Assembly (NCBI RefSeq): GCF_008642375.1
Contig: NZ_CP029194.1
Coordinates: 1,860,001 to 1,924,000, forward strand
Direction: 5' to 3'
DNA: 64,000 nucleotides
DNA from: Streptomyces venezuelae
GTDB lineage: Bacteria; Actinomycetota; Actinomycetes; Streptomycetales; Streptomycetaceae
Numbering within the stretch: the first letter of the stretch is position 1; each line of letters starts with the position of its first letter. Below are positions 1 through 9,758 of this stretch, one piece after another. The notes under the pieces are model-generated. The model worked only from the letters and a program-made list of their open reading frames with translations, was not told where the DNA came from and ran no database searches. Made by a program: the position numbers and the translations under genes.

Positions 1-232
1 ACTGGGTCACGCCCTGGGCGAGGACGTAGCGGATCGTCGCGTTGTCGGCGCGGCCCTGCAACAGGGTGCCGATGCGGACCGGGTCCTCGTCGCCGAAGTG
101 GCGGCTCGTGCAGACCATGCGGACCAGCGGGTCGTCGACGGCGACGGACCGGCCGAGCCGCTCCGCGAGCTCGTCGACAAGCGCCTGGAGCTCGGGGCTG
201 CCGGGGCGGGCTCGCTGGAGCCTTACGGTCAT
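1..232 (-). CDS. PucR/CdaR-like helix-turn-helix regulator, N-terminal 77 residues (cut by window edge)
   Basis: The reading frame starts at an ATG at 232, preceded by a GAGAGGAAC ribosome site, and runs off the left edge. The visible residues include SVAVDDPLVRMVCTSRHFGD and end at VLAQGVTQ. This opening (a short helical segment, then an AVDDP..R..CTSRHFGDED stretch) is the form I know from Streptomyces PucR-like transcription factors, which carry their HTH near the C-terminus. The DNA-binding part lies outside the window, so the target cannot be inferred. The leader between this gene and the next gene's stop at 370 should hold its promoter. Confidence 0.55.
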   Translation of the reverse strand, partial: MTVRLQRARPGSPELQALVDELAERLGRSVAVDDPLVRMVCTSRHFGDEDPVRIGTLLQGRADNATIRYVLAQGVTQ

Positions 233-369
233 GCGCTGTTCCTCTCTCGACCAACGATTCCCCGCGGGCTTCGCCATTCCGCGGCTCTTGATCATTCTGA
301 GGAAGCGACGACGTCGGCACATCGCACGAATCGTCCATTGCCATGAGGCCCACAGGGGATACGAAGCGG

Positions 370-3243
370 CTACTCTCCGCTGTCACGATGCCTGACCAGC
401 CGGGCCAGCTCCGCGCGCGAGGTGATGTCCAGCTTGGTGAAGGCCCGGCGCAGGTGCGAACTCACCGTGTGCGGCGAGACGGAGAGGTGCTCGGCCACCT
501 GTTGGTTGGTCAGCCCCCGGGCCACGAGCCGTACCACCCGTATCTCCGCGGCCGTCAGCTCGGGCCACGCAGCGGAGAGTCCGGCCGCCGAGGGCCGGCG
601 GCGGACACCGGCGGCCCGCAGGCGTCGGCGGACGCGTTCGGCGTCCCGCTCGGCGCCCGCTCGCGCGTAGAGCGCGAGGGCCGTGTCGAAGTACGGCACC
701 GCTTCGGGCTTGCGGGTGGCGGCCAGCTTGCGTCCGGTGTCCTCCAGTGCCGACGCCCGGGCCAACGGCCGAGGGCAGTCCTCGTACAGCCGGACGGCGC
801 GTACGAGAGAGGCGAGGTCGTTGTCGAGGAGCCCCCGGGCGTGCGCGGCGGTGGCGGCGAGGAACGTGAGGCCGGGGTTGAGCACGGCCAGTCGCTCGGC
901 CAGGGCGACTGCCTGCGCGGCCCGTTCGTGCGCGCCGGCACGCAGGGAGAGGCGGACGAGGACCGGGGCGTCGGCGGGGTCGACCAAGCCGGCGTAGGCC
1001 GGCCGGTCCGCGGCGGGCGACGTCATCACCTCGTCGAGTTCGGCCATGGCACGGTCGGGCAGGCCTTCGGAGTCGGCCATCAGTGCCAGCATCCAGGAAC
1101 CGAAGTGCCGGACGACGGGGGCACCGTCGCTCCGCATGCGCCTCGCCTCCGCCGCGTACGCTCGTGCGGTCCGCCGGTCGCCGGTGTGGAGGGCGACGCG
1201 CATCATCACGTACCGGAGCGTGACGTCGGCGAGGTTGCCCGGGCCGAGATCGTCGGTCGTCGCGGACGCGGCTTCGGCGTCGGCCCGGGCGTCCGCCAGC
1301 CGTCCGGCCTCCAGGAGGATGCGGGACCGGGTCATGAGCCACATGCCGGTGGCCGCCGTCCGGCCCTGCTCCCTGGTGATCCGGATGCCCTCGTCCGCGG
1401 CGGCGAGCGCCTCCGCCGAGCGTCCGGTGGTGTTCGACAGGAGAGCGTGCCACAAGGCCTCCGGAACCCACAGCGAGGTGCTGACGCCCAGTGCGTCGGC
1501 CAGCGCCTCGGCCCTCTCGGCCTGCCGGAACGCCTCGGTCAGGTCCATGCGGTGGAAACTCACGGCGGAGCGGACCGTCGTCAGCGTCGCCTCCGCGGAG
1601 CGGTCCCCCGCTGCCGCCGCGGCCTCCCACGCCTCCGCGGCGACCCGCTCGGCCTTCGCGTGCTCGCCCGCCATCGACAGGCCGACGGCGAGCATGGCGA
1701 GCAGCCGCCCCCTGACGTCCACGGGGATCCCGGACAGTGCCGCCCCGGCGCGGGCCTGCCGGGCCGCCTCGGAGAAGTCGAACGGTACGGCGAGGCGGGC
1801 CAGGGCGAGGCGTACGCGCGCCTCGTCCTCGGGTGCGAGACCGCCGGTCGCCAGGGCGGATGCTCCCAGCTCGCGCGCCTGGGCCGCCCGGCCCGTCTGC
1901 CAGAGCAGCGGGATCGCCTCGGCGATGATCCGCGGCCGCTCCGGAGCGTCCGCCGCGGTGAGTTCCAGGGCCTTGAGGGCCCGTTCCGCGGCGGGTCCGG
2001 GAGCGGTGGGCGCGAGTTCCGCCGCGGCGGTGCGCAGCCGGTCGGCCTCCGCCGCGTCTCCCGGCCCCGCTCTCCCGGCCTCCGCCGCGTCTTCCGGTGC
2101 TCTCCCTGCCGACGGCCCGGGCTGCTCGACAGAGGAGGCCGCGCTCCCCGGCGACAGCTCGGCGGCCTGACCGCGCAGGGCCAGACGCAGGGACAGCGGA
2201 AGGCCGGCTTCCACCGCCTCGCGGATCAGTGCGTGGCGGAAGGCGAGGCGATCGCCGCTTTCGGTGAGCAGATCGGCGTCGAGGGATTCCCGTACCGCGG
2301 TGATGAGCGCCGCCGAGGACCTGCCGAGCAGTTCGGCCAGCAGCGCGACGGTGACCGGGGCGCCCACGGCGGCCGCCGTCTGGACCAGCGCCCGTGCCTC
2401 GTCGGACAGCTGGTCGAGGCGACGCACGACCGAGGGGATTTCCCGTGGGGCGGGTGGTCCGGCCGGCAGTCCGGCCGTGCCGTTCTCGATCGTCACCGAC
2501 TCCCGCAGCGAGCCGAGCAGCGCGACCAGCAGCTGCGGGACCCCTTCGGCGCGGCGGACGACGCGGAGGACGTCCGGGCCGGGGGCGGCGCCCAGGACGT
2601 CCTCGGTGATCCGTGTGGTGGCCTGGTCGTCCAGCGCTCCCAGCACCAGCTCGTGTGCGCCTGCCTGCCGGATCCTGTCCAGCGTCGTGCGCACTCCCGA
2701 GGGCACGCTGCCGCCGCGCACGGCGACCAGCCACAGGATGGCGTGCGACGAGAGTCCGGCCGCGAGGGTGTTGAAGGTGAGAAGGGTCAGATCGTCGCAC
2801 CACTGGAGGTCGTCGAGGACGACGAGCAAGGGGCCGTTTCGAGCGGTCTCCCTCAGACGGTCCCCCAGTTCCTGGAGCAGCCAGAAGCGCTGGCCGGGTG
2901 TCGTGGCAAGGTCCCTGAGGCGGACGGCGCCCGGCAGCGGTTCCTCGCCGGAGAGCAGACCGTCGAGCAGCGGGCCGAGCGGCACGAACTGTTCGTCGGG
3001 GTCCGCCGCACCCTCGAACACCCTCGTCCCGCGCCGCCTCGCGGCTGCCGCGGCCTCCGCGAGGATCCTGGACCTGCCGATACCGACGGGGCCTTCGACG
3101 CGGATGATTCCGCCCTCGCCCCGGTCGAGCGCGTCGAGCCGCGCCGCGATGAACGCCAGTTCGGCGTCCCTGCCGCGGAGGGGTGTCCGTAGACCCTCGG
3201 TTTCCTCGGGCACGGTCCTTGTCGTCACTCGGTTCACGCTCAT
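370..3243 (-). CDS. LuxR-family large ATP-binding (LAL/MalT-like) transcriptional regulator
   Basis: This 957-residue protein has the LAL architecture: an N-terminal AAA-type ATPase, a long alpha-helical (TPR-like) middle rich in Ala/Arg/Glu, and a C-terminal LuxR HTH (ELTAAEIRVVRLVARGLTNQ, then QVAEHLSVSPHTVSSHLRRA). The Walker B-like strand is LLVVLDDLQWCDD. The Walker A loop at residues 51-58 reads GPVGIGRS, so the usual Lys is Arg, which may weaken ATP binding. ATG 3243 was chosen because the conserved region starts soon after it; a GTG at 3279 would add 12 hydrophobic residues that look non-native. Its target is unknown. The adjacent flavin oxidoreductase pair lies upstream on the same strand, ending about 60 bases away. 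Confidence 0.85.
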   Translation of the reverse strand: MSVNRVTTRTVPEETEGLRTPLRGRDAELAFIAARLDALDRGEGGIIRVEGPVGIGRSRILAEAAAAARRRGTRVFEGAADPDEQFVPLGPLLDGLLSGEEPLPGAVRLRDLATTPGQRFWLLQELGDRLRETARNGPLLVVLDDLQWCDDLTLLTFNTLAAGLSSHAILWLVAVRGGSVPSGVRTTLDRIRQAGAHELVLGALDDQATTRITEDVLGAAPGPDVLRVVRRAEGVPQLLVALLGSLRESVTIENGTAGLPAGPPAPREIPSVVRRLDQLSDEARALVQTAAAVGAPVTVALLAELLGRSSAALITAVRESLDADLLTESGDRLAFRHALIREAVEAGLPLSLRLALRGQAAELSPGSAASSVEQPGPSAGRAPEDAAEAGRAGPGDAAEADRLRTAAAELAPTAPGPAAERALKALELTAADAPERPRIIAEAIPLLWQTGRAAQARELGASALATGGLAPEDEARVRLALARLAVPFDFSEAARQARAGAALSGIPVDVRGRLLAMLAVGLSMAGEHAKAERVAAEAWEAAAAAGDRSAEATLTTVRSAVSFHRMDLTEAFRQAERAEALADALGVSTSLWVPEALWHALLSNTTGRSAEALAAADEGIRITREQGRTAATGMWLMTRSRILLEAGRLADARADAEAASATTDDLGPGNLADVTLRYVMMRVALHTGDRRTARAYAAEARRMRSDGAPVVRHFGSWMLALMADSEGLPDRAMAELDEVMTSPAADRPAYAGLVDPADAPVLVRLSLRAGAHERAAQAVALAERLAVLNPGLTFLAATAAHARGLLDNDLASLVRAVRLYEDCPRPLARASALEDTGRKLAATRKPEAVPYFDTALALYARAGAERDAERVRRRLRAAGVRRRPSAAGLSAAWPELTAAEIRVVRLVARGLTNQQVAEHLSVSPHTVSSHLRRAFTKLDITSRAELARLVRHRDSGE

Positions 3244-3303
3244 ACGGCGGAACAGTATGAACGATATGAGCCACCCCACCGTCGCCGGGCCCGGGGGCTC
3301 GCC

Positions 3304-3918
3304 TCAGTCGAAGCGCAGGTCGGCGAGTTGCCGTTCGAGGACCGTGACGTCGTCCTCGGGTTCTTCACCGACCGGGCGCGCCGCCATGAGCGCGGCGAGC
3401 TCGACGCCCGCCCGGCGGACGCGGCGGGGAAGACCGTCGGTGTACTCGTCTCCCCCCGAGCCCCAGTCCTCGGAGGCCGCGAACACGGCGGTGGGGACGA
3501 CGACGGCACGGAGATGGGCGAAGAGCGGGCGCACGGCGTGCTCGAGGACCAGGGAGTGGCGGGCGGTACCGCCCGTCGCCGCGGTCAGGACCGGCTTCCC
3601 GGAGAGGGCGTCCGGATCGATCACGTCGAAGAAGGACTTGAAGAGACCGCTGTAGGAAGCCGCGAACACGGGAGTCACCACGATCAGGCCGTCGGCCGCC
3701 GTCACCGCGTCGATCCCGGCGCTCAGTCGCGGCGGCGGAAAGCCGGTCACGAGGTGGTTGGCGATGTCGCCGGCGAGATCCCGCAGCTCCACGACCTCGG
3801 TCGACGGCGCCTGCCCCCGGGCGGCGAGTTCGTCGCGGGCCGCCTCGGCCAGCCGGTCCGCGAGCAGGCGGGTGGAGGAGGGGGTGCTCAGCCCCGCGGA
3901 GACGACGATCAGCTTCAT
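3304..3918 (-). CDS. NADPH-dependent FMN reductase (CE1759-type)
   Basis: This 204-residue flavodoxin-fold protein should reduce FMN with NAD(P)H. The N-terminal phosphate-binding loop is SAGLSTPSSTRLLAD (residues 7-21), and the second FMN-contact segment TPVFAASYSGLFKSFFDVI covers residues 82-100. Its ATG overlaps the stop of the upstream LLM-class monooxygenase by four bases (ATGA). The two are therefore translationally coupled and probably act as a two-component flavin monooxygenase, with this protein supplying FMNH2. The pairing of a CE1758-type LLM protein with a CE1759-type reductase is a recurrent actinobacterial arrangement. The substrate is unknown. Confidence 0.88.
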   Translation of the reverse strand: MKLIVVSAGLSTPSSTRLLADRLAEAARDELAARGQAPSTEVVELRDLAGDIANHLVTGFPPPRLSAGIDAVTAADGLIVVTPVFAASYSGLFKSFFDVIDPDALSGKPVLTAATGGTARHSLVLEHAVRPLFAHLRAVVVPTAVFAASEDWGSGGDEYTDGLPRRVRRAGVELAALMAARPVGEEPEDDVTVLERQLADLRFD

Positions 3919-5000
3919 GCTGCGGACACCTCCCGGACGGCCCGAAGGGACGCGTGCGTGGGGGCCTCCGGCACGTCGGCCGGACGCCCCTTGGCGAATT
4001 CGCTCCGCAGCACGGGCACGACCTCTTCGCCGAGGATGTCCAGCTGTTCGAGGACGGTCTTCAGAGGCAGGCCCGCGTGGTCCATCAGGAACAGCTGGCG
4101 CTGGTAGTCGCCGACGCTCTCCCGGAACGACAGGGTCCGCTCGATGACCTGCTGGGGAGAGCCCACCGTCAGCGGGGTCTGTTCGGTGAAGTCCTCCAGC
4201 GACGGGCCATGGCCGTACACGGGAGCGTTGTCGAAGTAGGGGCGGAACTCCCGAACGGCGTCCTGGGAGTTCTTGCGCATGAAGACCTGTCCGCCCAGGC
4301 CGACGACGGCGTCCTCCGGCCGGCCGTGGCCGTGGTGCGCGAACCGGCGCCGGTAGAGCTGCACCATGCGCCGGGTGTGGTCGGCCGGCCAGAAGATGTT
4401 GTTGTGGAAGAAGCCGTCTCCGTAGAAGGCGGCCTGCTCCGCGATCTCGGGCGACCTGATGGATCCGTGCCAGACGAACGGCGGGACGCCGCCCAGGGGC
4501 CGGGGTGTCGAGGTGAAGGCCTGGAGCGGCGTACGGAACGTGCCTTCCCAGTCCACGACGTCCTCACGCCACAGCCGGCGCAGCAGGGCGTAGTTCTCCT
4601 TGGCGAGGTCGATGCCCTGGCGGATGTCCTGCCCGAACCACGGGTAGACCGGACCCGTGTTGCCGCGCCCCAGCATGAGGTCGACCCGGCCGTCGGCCAG
4701 GTGCTGGAGCATCGCGTAGTCCTCGGCGATCTTCACCGGGTCGTTGGTGGTGATCAGCGTCGTGGACGTGGACAGGATCAGCTTCTCGGTGCGGGCCGCG
4801 ATGTAGCCGAGCATGGTCGTCGGCGACGACGGGACGAACGGCGGGTTGTGGTGCTCGCCTGTGGCGAAGACGTCCAGGCCCACCTCCTCGGCCTTGAGGG
4901 CGATGGCGACCATCGCCTTGATGCGCTCGTGTTCGGTCGGAGTGCGACCGTCGGTGGGGTCGGGGGTCACGTCCCCGACGGTGAATATGCCGAACTGCAT
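3915..5000 (-). CDS. LLM-class flavin-dependent oxidoreductase (CE1758-type)
   Basis: This 361-residue protein has the luciferase-like monooxygenase TIM-barrel pattern: an MQFGIF start, GEHHNPPF at residues 48-55, STSTTLITTNDPVKIAEDYA at 77-96, and VDLMLGRGNTGPVYPW at 106-121. It should use reduced FMN and O2 to oxygenate an unidentified substrate. The ATG at 5000 has AGGAGAG upstream. The downstream FMN reductase overlaps it by four bases and is the likely FMNH2 source. The pair forms its own operon, because a strong hairpin (5068-5096) separates it from the upstream hydrolase. Confidence 0.9.
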   Translation of the reverse strand: MQFGIFTVGDVTPDPTDGRTPTEHERIKAMVAIALKAEEVGLDVFATGEHHNPPFVPSSPTTMLGYIAARTEKLILSTSTTLITTNDPVKIAEDYAMLQHLADGRVDLMLGRGNTGPVYPWFGQDIRQGIDLAKENYALLRRLWREDVVDWEGTFRTPLQAFTSTPRPLGGVPPFVWHGSIRSPEIAEQAAFYGDGFFHNNIFWPADHTRRMVQLYRRRFAHHGHGRPEDAVVGLGGQVFMRKNSQDAVREFRPYFDNAPVYGHGPSLEDFTEQTPLTVGSPQQVIERTLSFRESVGDYQRQLFLMDHAGLPLKTVLEQLDILGEEVVPVLRSEFAKGRPADVPEAPTHASLRAVREVSAA

Positions 5001-5067
5001 GGGGTGTCCGCTCTCCTGAGCTCGGCCGGCTCCCGCGCAGGGAACCGGGGACGGGGGGCCGGGGCCG

Positions 5068-5096
5068 GGGTGACGCCGGGGGCTCCGGCGTCACCC
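5068..5096 (-). terminator. Rho-independent-type hairpin after the haloperoxidase-like hydrolase
   Basis: The arms GGGTGACGCCGG (5068-5079) and CCGGCGTCACCC (5085-5096) pair perfectly over 12 bp with a 5-base loop. It lies 20 bases downstream of the hydrolase stop at 5117, in the transcribed direction, so it probably ends that transcript ahead of the LLM operon. There is no U-tract, as is common for Streptomyces hairpin terminators. Confidence 0.65.
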
Positions 5097-5116
5097 GGCG
5101 GGGCAACGGTGTGGCG

Positions 5117-6013
<897 letters not shown>

Positions 6014-6087
6014 TCACGTTAGGACCGGTCCCGCGCCTCCTGTTGACGCGCCGCGCACGACGCCTTGCACGCGGGCGCAGAGGTCAC

Positions 6088-8844
6088 TCAGTCGCCGGTC
6101 ACCGTTCCGGCGGCGCCCTCCGCGAGCACGATCCGGGCCAGGTGGACCCTCGAGCGCACCGAGAGCTTGCGGAAGATCGACGCCAGATGGGTGTTGACCG
6201 TGTGCGGGGAGACGACGAGGGTCTCCGCGGCCGACCGGTTGGTGTGACCCGCGGCGATCAGCCGGGCCACCTTGCGTTCCGAGGCCGTGAGGGCGTCCCA
6301 GCCCTGGCCGGGGCGCGGCCGGAAGCCTCCGGTGCGTCGGCCGGAGCGGCTCGTGGCCCGTTCCAGCGCGGCCCGGACCCGGTCCGCCGCGGCGTCGGCT
6401 CCCGCCTGGGCGTAGAGGTCGTGGGCCCTGGTCAGGGCGGGTGTCGCGGCGGGGTCGCCCGCCGTGAGGAGTGCGCGCCCGAGGTCTGCGGATGCGGCGG
6501 CGAGGGGCAGCGGCCGGGGGCCGGTGAGGAGGACGCGGACCGCTCGCTCCAGGAGTCCGTGGTCGGCGTTCACCAGACCGGCCGCGTGGGCGGCCGTCCC
6601 CCGTGCGGTCGGCACGGAGGGGTTGCGGGTGGCGTGTTCGGCGGCCTGGGCCGCGAGGTCCTCGGCCAGGTTCCGTTCCCCGCCGCGCAGGGCGATCCGC
6701 ACGGCCTGGACGACATGGGGGCGCAGGAGCCGCCATCGGAGGAAGGGATGGTCACGCTGCACGGATCGGATCAGTTCGGCCGCTGCCGCGTGGTCGCCGT
6801 CGGCGTCGGCGACCACGGCCTCGAAGTACCGGTGTGTGGCGTGGTTGCCCGTGTTCGGCCGCTCGGCCACGGTCGCCCGCACGATGTCCAGGTGTTCCCG
6901 CGCGGCGTCGCGGTCGCCGCGCAGCATCGCGAGGAGGCCGCGGTTGACGCGGATGTTGACCAGGTTGCCGGGCACGTGGAGGTCCGCTTCGAGCCGCTCG
7001 GCGGTGACGAGGTCGGCGTCCGCGTCGTCGAGCCGGCCGAGCCCCATGTTCAGGGTTCCCTGGGCCCAGGTCAGCATGGCGGGGCGCAGGGGAGCGCCGC
7101 CCGCCGTCCGGAGCAGTCGCCGTGCGGCGTCGAAGTCGTCCATGTGGATCCGGGCGACGGCCTCCTCCGGCAGGAAGGCCGTGTCGAACACGCTCAGCGC
7201 CGTGTGGTGCTCGACGGCGGCGGCGCAGTCGCCGGCGTTGAGGGCGATCTCGCCGAGGCCCCACAGCGCGAGGACCCGGGCCTCCCGGTCCCCGGACCGC
7301 TCCGCCTCGGCGAGTGCCCGTTCGCCGGTCTCGCGAGCGGCCCCGAGGTCGCGCCCGCGGGACCGGGCGAGGGCTTGCCGGGCGGTGAGCCGGGCGCGGA
7401 TCGTCGGGTCGGTGACGGCGGCCAGTGCTGCCGTCGACCGTCGGGTCAGCTCGTGGATGTCGTCGAGGTGCCACAGCGTGTCGCCGAGCACGGACTGCAG
7501 GCGGGCGAAGACGTCCAGGGGCGGCTGCCGGGCGAGCAGCGTGTCGCCGGTGTCCCGTGCCTGGGTGTACCGGCCCGCGCGGGTCAGCGCGACGATGGCT
7601 CGTTCTCCCACGTCGAACGCCATGGGCGCATGGGGCGGTACGAGTTCCAGGGCGCGTACGGCCAGGTCGGCGGCGAGGTCGGGCATCACGGCGATCACGT
7701 CCGTGGCGGCCGTGCCGAGCAGCCCGATCGCCTCCTGGTCGCCGGGTTCGGCGCTCTTCAGCAGGTGCGGGACCGCGTCGGTGGAGCTCCGGCCCGCTGC
7801 GACGAGCCGGCTCGCGGCCTCACGGTGGAGCGCCCGGCGTACGGAGGGGGCGAGATCGGCGTACACCGCCTGGCGGAGCAGGTCGTGGCGGAACAGGAGG
7901 CGTTCGCCGTCGTCGTGGAGGAGGGCGGCCGCGATCGCCTCGTCCACTTCGGCGCTGAGTCCGGAGGCCGGCCGGCTGCTCAGGGCGGCGGCGTCCGCGA
8001 GCGAGAACGCGCGGCCGAGGACCGAGCCGATGCGCAGGAAGTGGAGGGTTTCCGGCCGGAGTCCGGCCAGCCGGTCGCGTACGCCGAGGACCAGTCGCTC
8101 CGGCGGCTCCGGCGCGTCCGTGTCCACACCCGCGCCCGCGCCCGACGCCGCGATGCCCCTGAGCATCTCGGCCGCGAGGAAGGGGTTGCCTCCCGCCCCG
8201 TCGAGAAGCTCCGTGACCCGCGTCGGTACGCCCCCGCCGAGGACGTCCCGTGCCAGCTCGGCCAGGGCCGTGTCGGACAGCGGCCGGAGCGGGAGGGTCG
8301 TCGTCCGCGGCCCCTGCCCGTACAGCTCCGGGTCGTTCCTGCCCGTGAGCAGCCAGAGGACCGGGGAGCTGAGCAGCCGTGCCGGCATGGCACTCAGGGC
8401 GAACCGGCTGAGCGGGTCGGCCCATTGGACGTCGTCGACCGCGATCAGTACGGGCGTGCCCGCCGAGCGTTCCTCGATCAGCTGGGCCAGTCGTTCGACG
8501 AGCCAGATGCGCTGGTCGTGATGGCCCGCGAGGTCGGCGAAGTCCGTGCTGGACAACAGCGGCGGGTCACCGCGCAGGAGGCCGGAGGCCAGTGAGGCGA
8601 GCGGTGCCAGCTCGTGCAGTTCCTCGGCGCGTCCATGGCTGACGACGAACCCGTGAGCCCGAGCGATCGAGACGGTCTCCTGGAGCAGTACGGTCTTCCC
8701 GATCCCGGGCTCGCCCAGGAGCAGCGCGATCGCTCCTCCCTCGCCGTCGCGCACCGCCTCGATCAGGGCGCGCAGCCTCTCCAGCTCGGCTTCGCGGCCC
8801 CGCAGTCCGGGCCGGCTCAGCGCCGCGCTGCCGGGCACCGCCAT
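6088..8844 (-). CDS. LuxR-family LAL (MalT-like) regulator at the end of a sugar ABC transporter operon
   Basis: This 918-residue LAL protein has a canonical Walker A GEPGIGKT (residues 44-51), a Walker B-like VLIAVDDVQWADP, a helical repeat middle, and a C-terminal LuxR HTH (ASERKVARLIAAGHTNRSAA, then ETLVVSPHTVNTHLASIFRK). I chose ATG 8844 because GGAGGGAGAAGCC lies directly before it. An ATG at 8874 overlaps the permease stop as ATGA and would add 10 residues. It is the last gene of a binding protein-permease-permease-regulator string with near-zero spacing. A MalT-like role in sensing the transported sugar is plausible but inferred. Confidence 0.88.
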   Translation of the reverse strand: MAVPGSAALSRPGLRGREAELERLRALIEAVRDGEGGAIALLLGEPGIGKTVLLQETVSIARAHGFVVSHGRAEELHELAPLASLASGLLRGDPPLLSSTDFADLAGHHDQRIWLVERLAQLIEERSAGTPVLIAVDDVQWADPLSRFALSAMPARLLSSPVLWLLTGRNDPELYGQGPRTTTLPLRPLSDTALAELARDVLGGGVPTRVTELLDGAGGNPFLAAEMLRGIAASGAGAGVDTDAPEPPERLVLGVRDRLAGLRPETLHFLRIGSVLGRAFSLADAAALSSRPASGLSAEVDEAIAAALLHDDGERLLFRHDLLRQAVYADLAPSVRRALHREAASRLVAAGRSSTDAVPHLLKSAEPGDQEAIGLLGTAATDVIAVMPDLAADLAVRALELVPPHAPMAFDVGERAIVALTRAGRYTQARDTGDTLLARQPPLDVFARLQSVLGDTLWHLDDIHELTRRSTAALAAVTDPTIRARLTARQALARSRGRDLGAARETGERALAEAERSGDREARVLALWGLGEIALNAGDCAAAVEHHTALSVFDTAFLPEEAVARIHMDDFDAARRLLRTAGGAPLRPAMLTWAQGTLNMGLGRLDDADADLVTAERLEADLHVPGNLVNIRVNRGLLAMLRGDRDAAREHLDIVRATVAERPNTGNHATHRYFEAVVADADGDHAAAAELIRSVQRDHPFLRWRLLRPHVVQAVRIALRGGERNLAEDLAAQAAEHATRNPSVPTARGTAAHAAGLVNADHGLLERAVRVLLTGPRPLPLAAASADLGRALLTAGDPAATPALTRAHDLYAQAGADAAADRVRAALERATSRSGRRTGGFRPRPGQGWDALTASERKVARLIAAGHTNRSAAETLVVSPHTVNTHLASIFRKLSVRSRVHLARIVLAEGAAGTVTGD

Positions 8845-8870
8845 GGCTTCTCCCTCCAGCCGGTCGGGGC

Positions 8871-9758
8871 TCATCCCTTGACCGATCCGGCGAGCAGTCC
8901 CCGTGCGAAGTGCCGTCGGAGGAAGACGAAGACGAGCAGGGGGACGAACGCCGCCACGAAGGCTCCTGCGGTGAGCCGCTGCCATTCGTTGCCGTATGTC
9001 CCGGCCAGGCTCGCCAGTCTGACCGTCATCGGCGCGGTCTCGGCGGTCCCGCCCGACAGCGTCAGTGCCACGAGGAGGTCGTTCCACACCCAGATGAACT
9101 GGATGACGGCGAAGGAGACCAGGGCCGGGCGGGCCAGGGGCAGCACGATGCGGAGCAGCAGCGTCCCGTGCGACGCGCCGTCGACGCGGGCGGCCTCGAT
9201 CAGGTCCCTGGGCAGCCCGGCCAGGAAGTTGTGCAGGAGGAACACCGCGAACGGCAGCGCGAAGACCGTGTGGGCGAACCAGATCTGGCCGAAACGCGCG
9301 GGGCCGGTGAGGTTCCACGCGGGCAGGAACAGCCAGCCCTGGGAGAACAGCTTCAGGAGGGGGACGAGCGCCATCTGGAGCGGCACGACCTGGAGCGCGA
9401 AGATGCCGACGACGAGCGCGTCCCGCCCCCTGAAGTCGATCCACGCCAGGGCGTACGCCGCGAAGAACGCCAGGACGAGCGGGAACAGCACCGAGGGAAG
9501 GGTGATGACGACGGAGTTGACGAAGTGCTCCGCGAGCCGCCCCGACCCGTTCCCGCCGGCGGTCAGCACCTCGCCGTAGTTGTCGAGCGTGAGGTGCGGC
9601 GTACCGAACACGGTCCACCAGCCCGTCGTCTTGATCTCCTCCTCGGGACGGAACGACGAGAGCAGCAGACCGAGGGTCGGTGTCGTCCAGAGGACCGCGA
9701 TCACCACGGCGACCGACGTGAAGGCGCGGGAGGCCAGACGCTCCCGGACGCCGTTCAC
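8871..9758 (-). CDS. Carbohydrate ABC transporter permease, MalG type
   Basis: This 295-residue inner-membrane protein has about six hydrophobic segments and the cytoplasmic EAA loop (EAARVDGASHGTLLLRIVLP) that docks the ATPase. It starts at GTG 9758, which overlaps the upstream permease stop as GTGA and follows a GGAGGG site. It pairs with the MalF-type permease and the lipoprotein binding protein. No ATPase gene is present, so the importer probably uses a shared MsiK-type ATPase encoded elsewhere, as is usual for Streptomyces CUT1 sugar transporters. Confidence 0.92.
   Translation of the reverse strand: MNGVRERLASRAFTSVAVVIAVLWTTPTLGLLLSSFRPEEEIKTTGWWTVFGTPHLTLDNYGEVLTAGGNGSGRLAEHFVNSVVITLPSVLFPLVLAFFAAYALAWIDFRGRDALVVGIFALQVVPLQMALVPLLKLFSQGWLFLPAWNLTGPARFGQIWFAHTVFALPFAVFLLHNFLAGLPRDLIEAARVDGASHGTLLLRIVLPLARPALVSFAVIQFIWVWNDLLVALTLSGGTAETAPMTVRLASLAGTYGNEWQRLTAGAFVAAFVPLLVFVFLRRHFARGLLAGSVKG

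Noticed and set aside
343..3192. Long plus-strand open frame opposite the first LAL regulator (949 codons)
   Set aside because: It mirrors the codon bias of the minus-strand LAL gene; the translation is Gly/Arg-rich low complexity with no domain. Similar long mirror frames opposite other genes (6043-8595, 13810-16278, 28708-32379, 49393-52653) were left out for the same reason.
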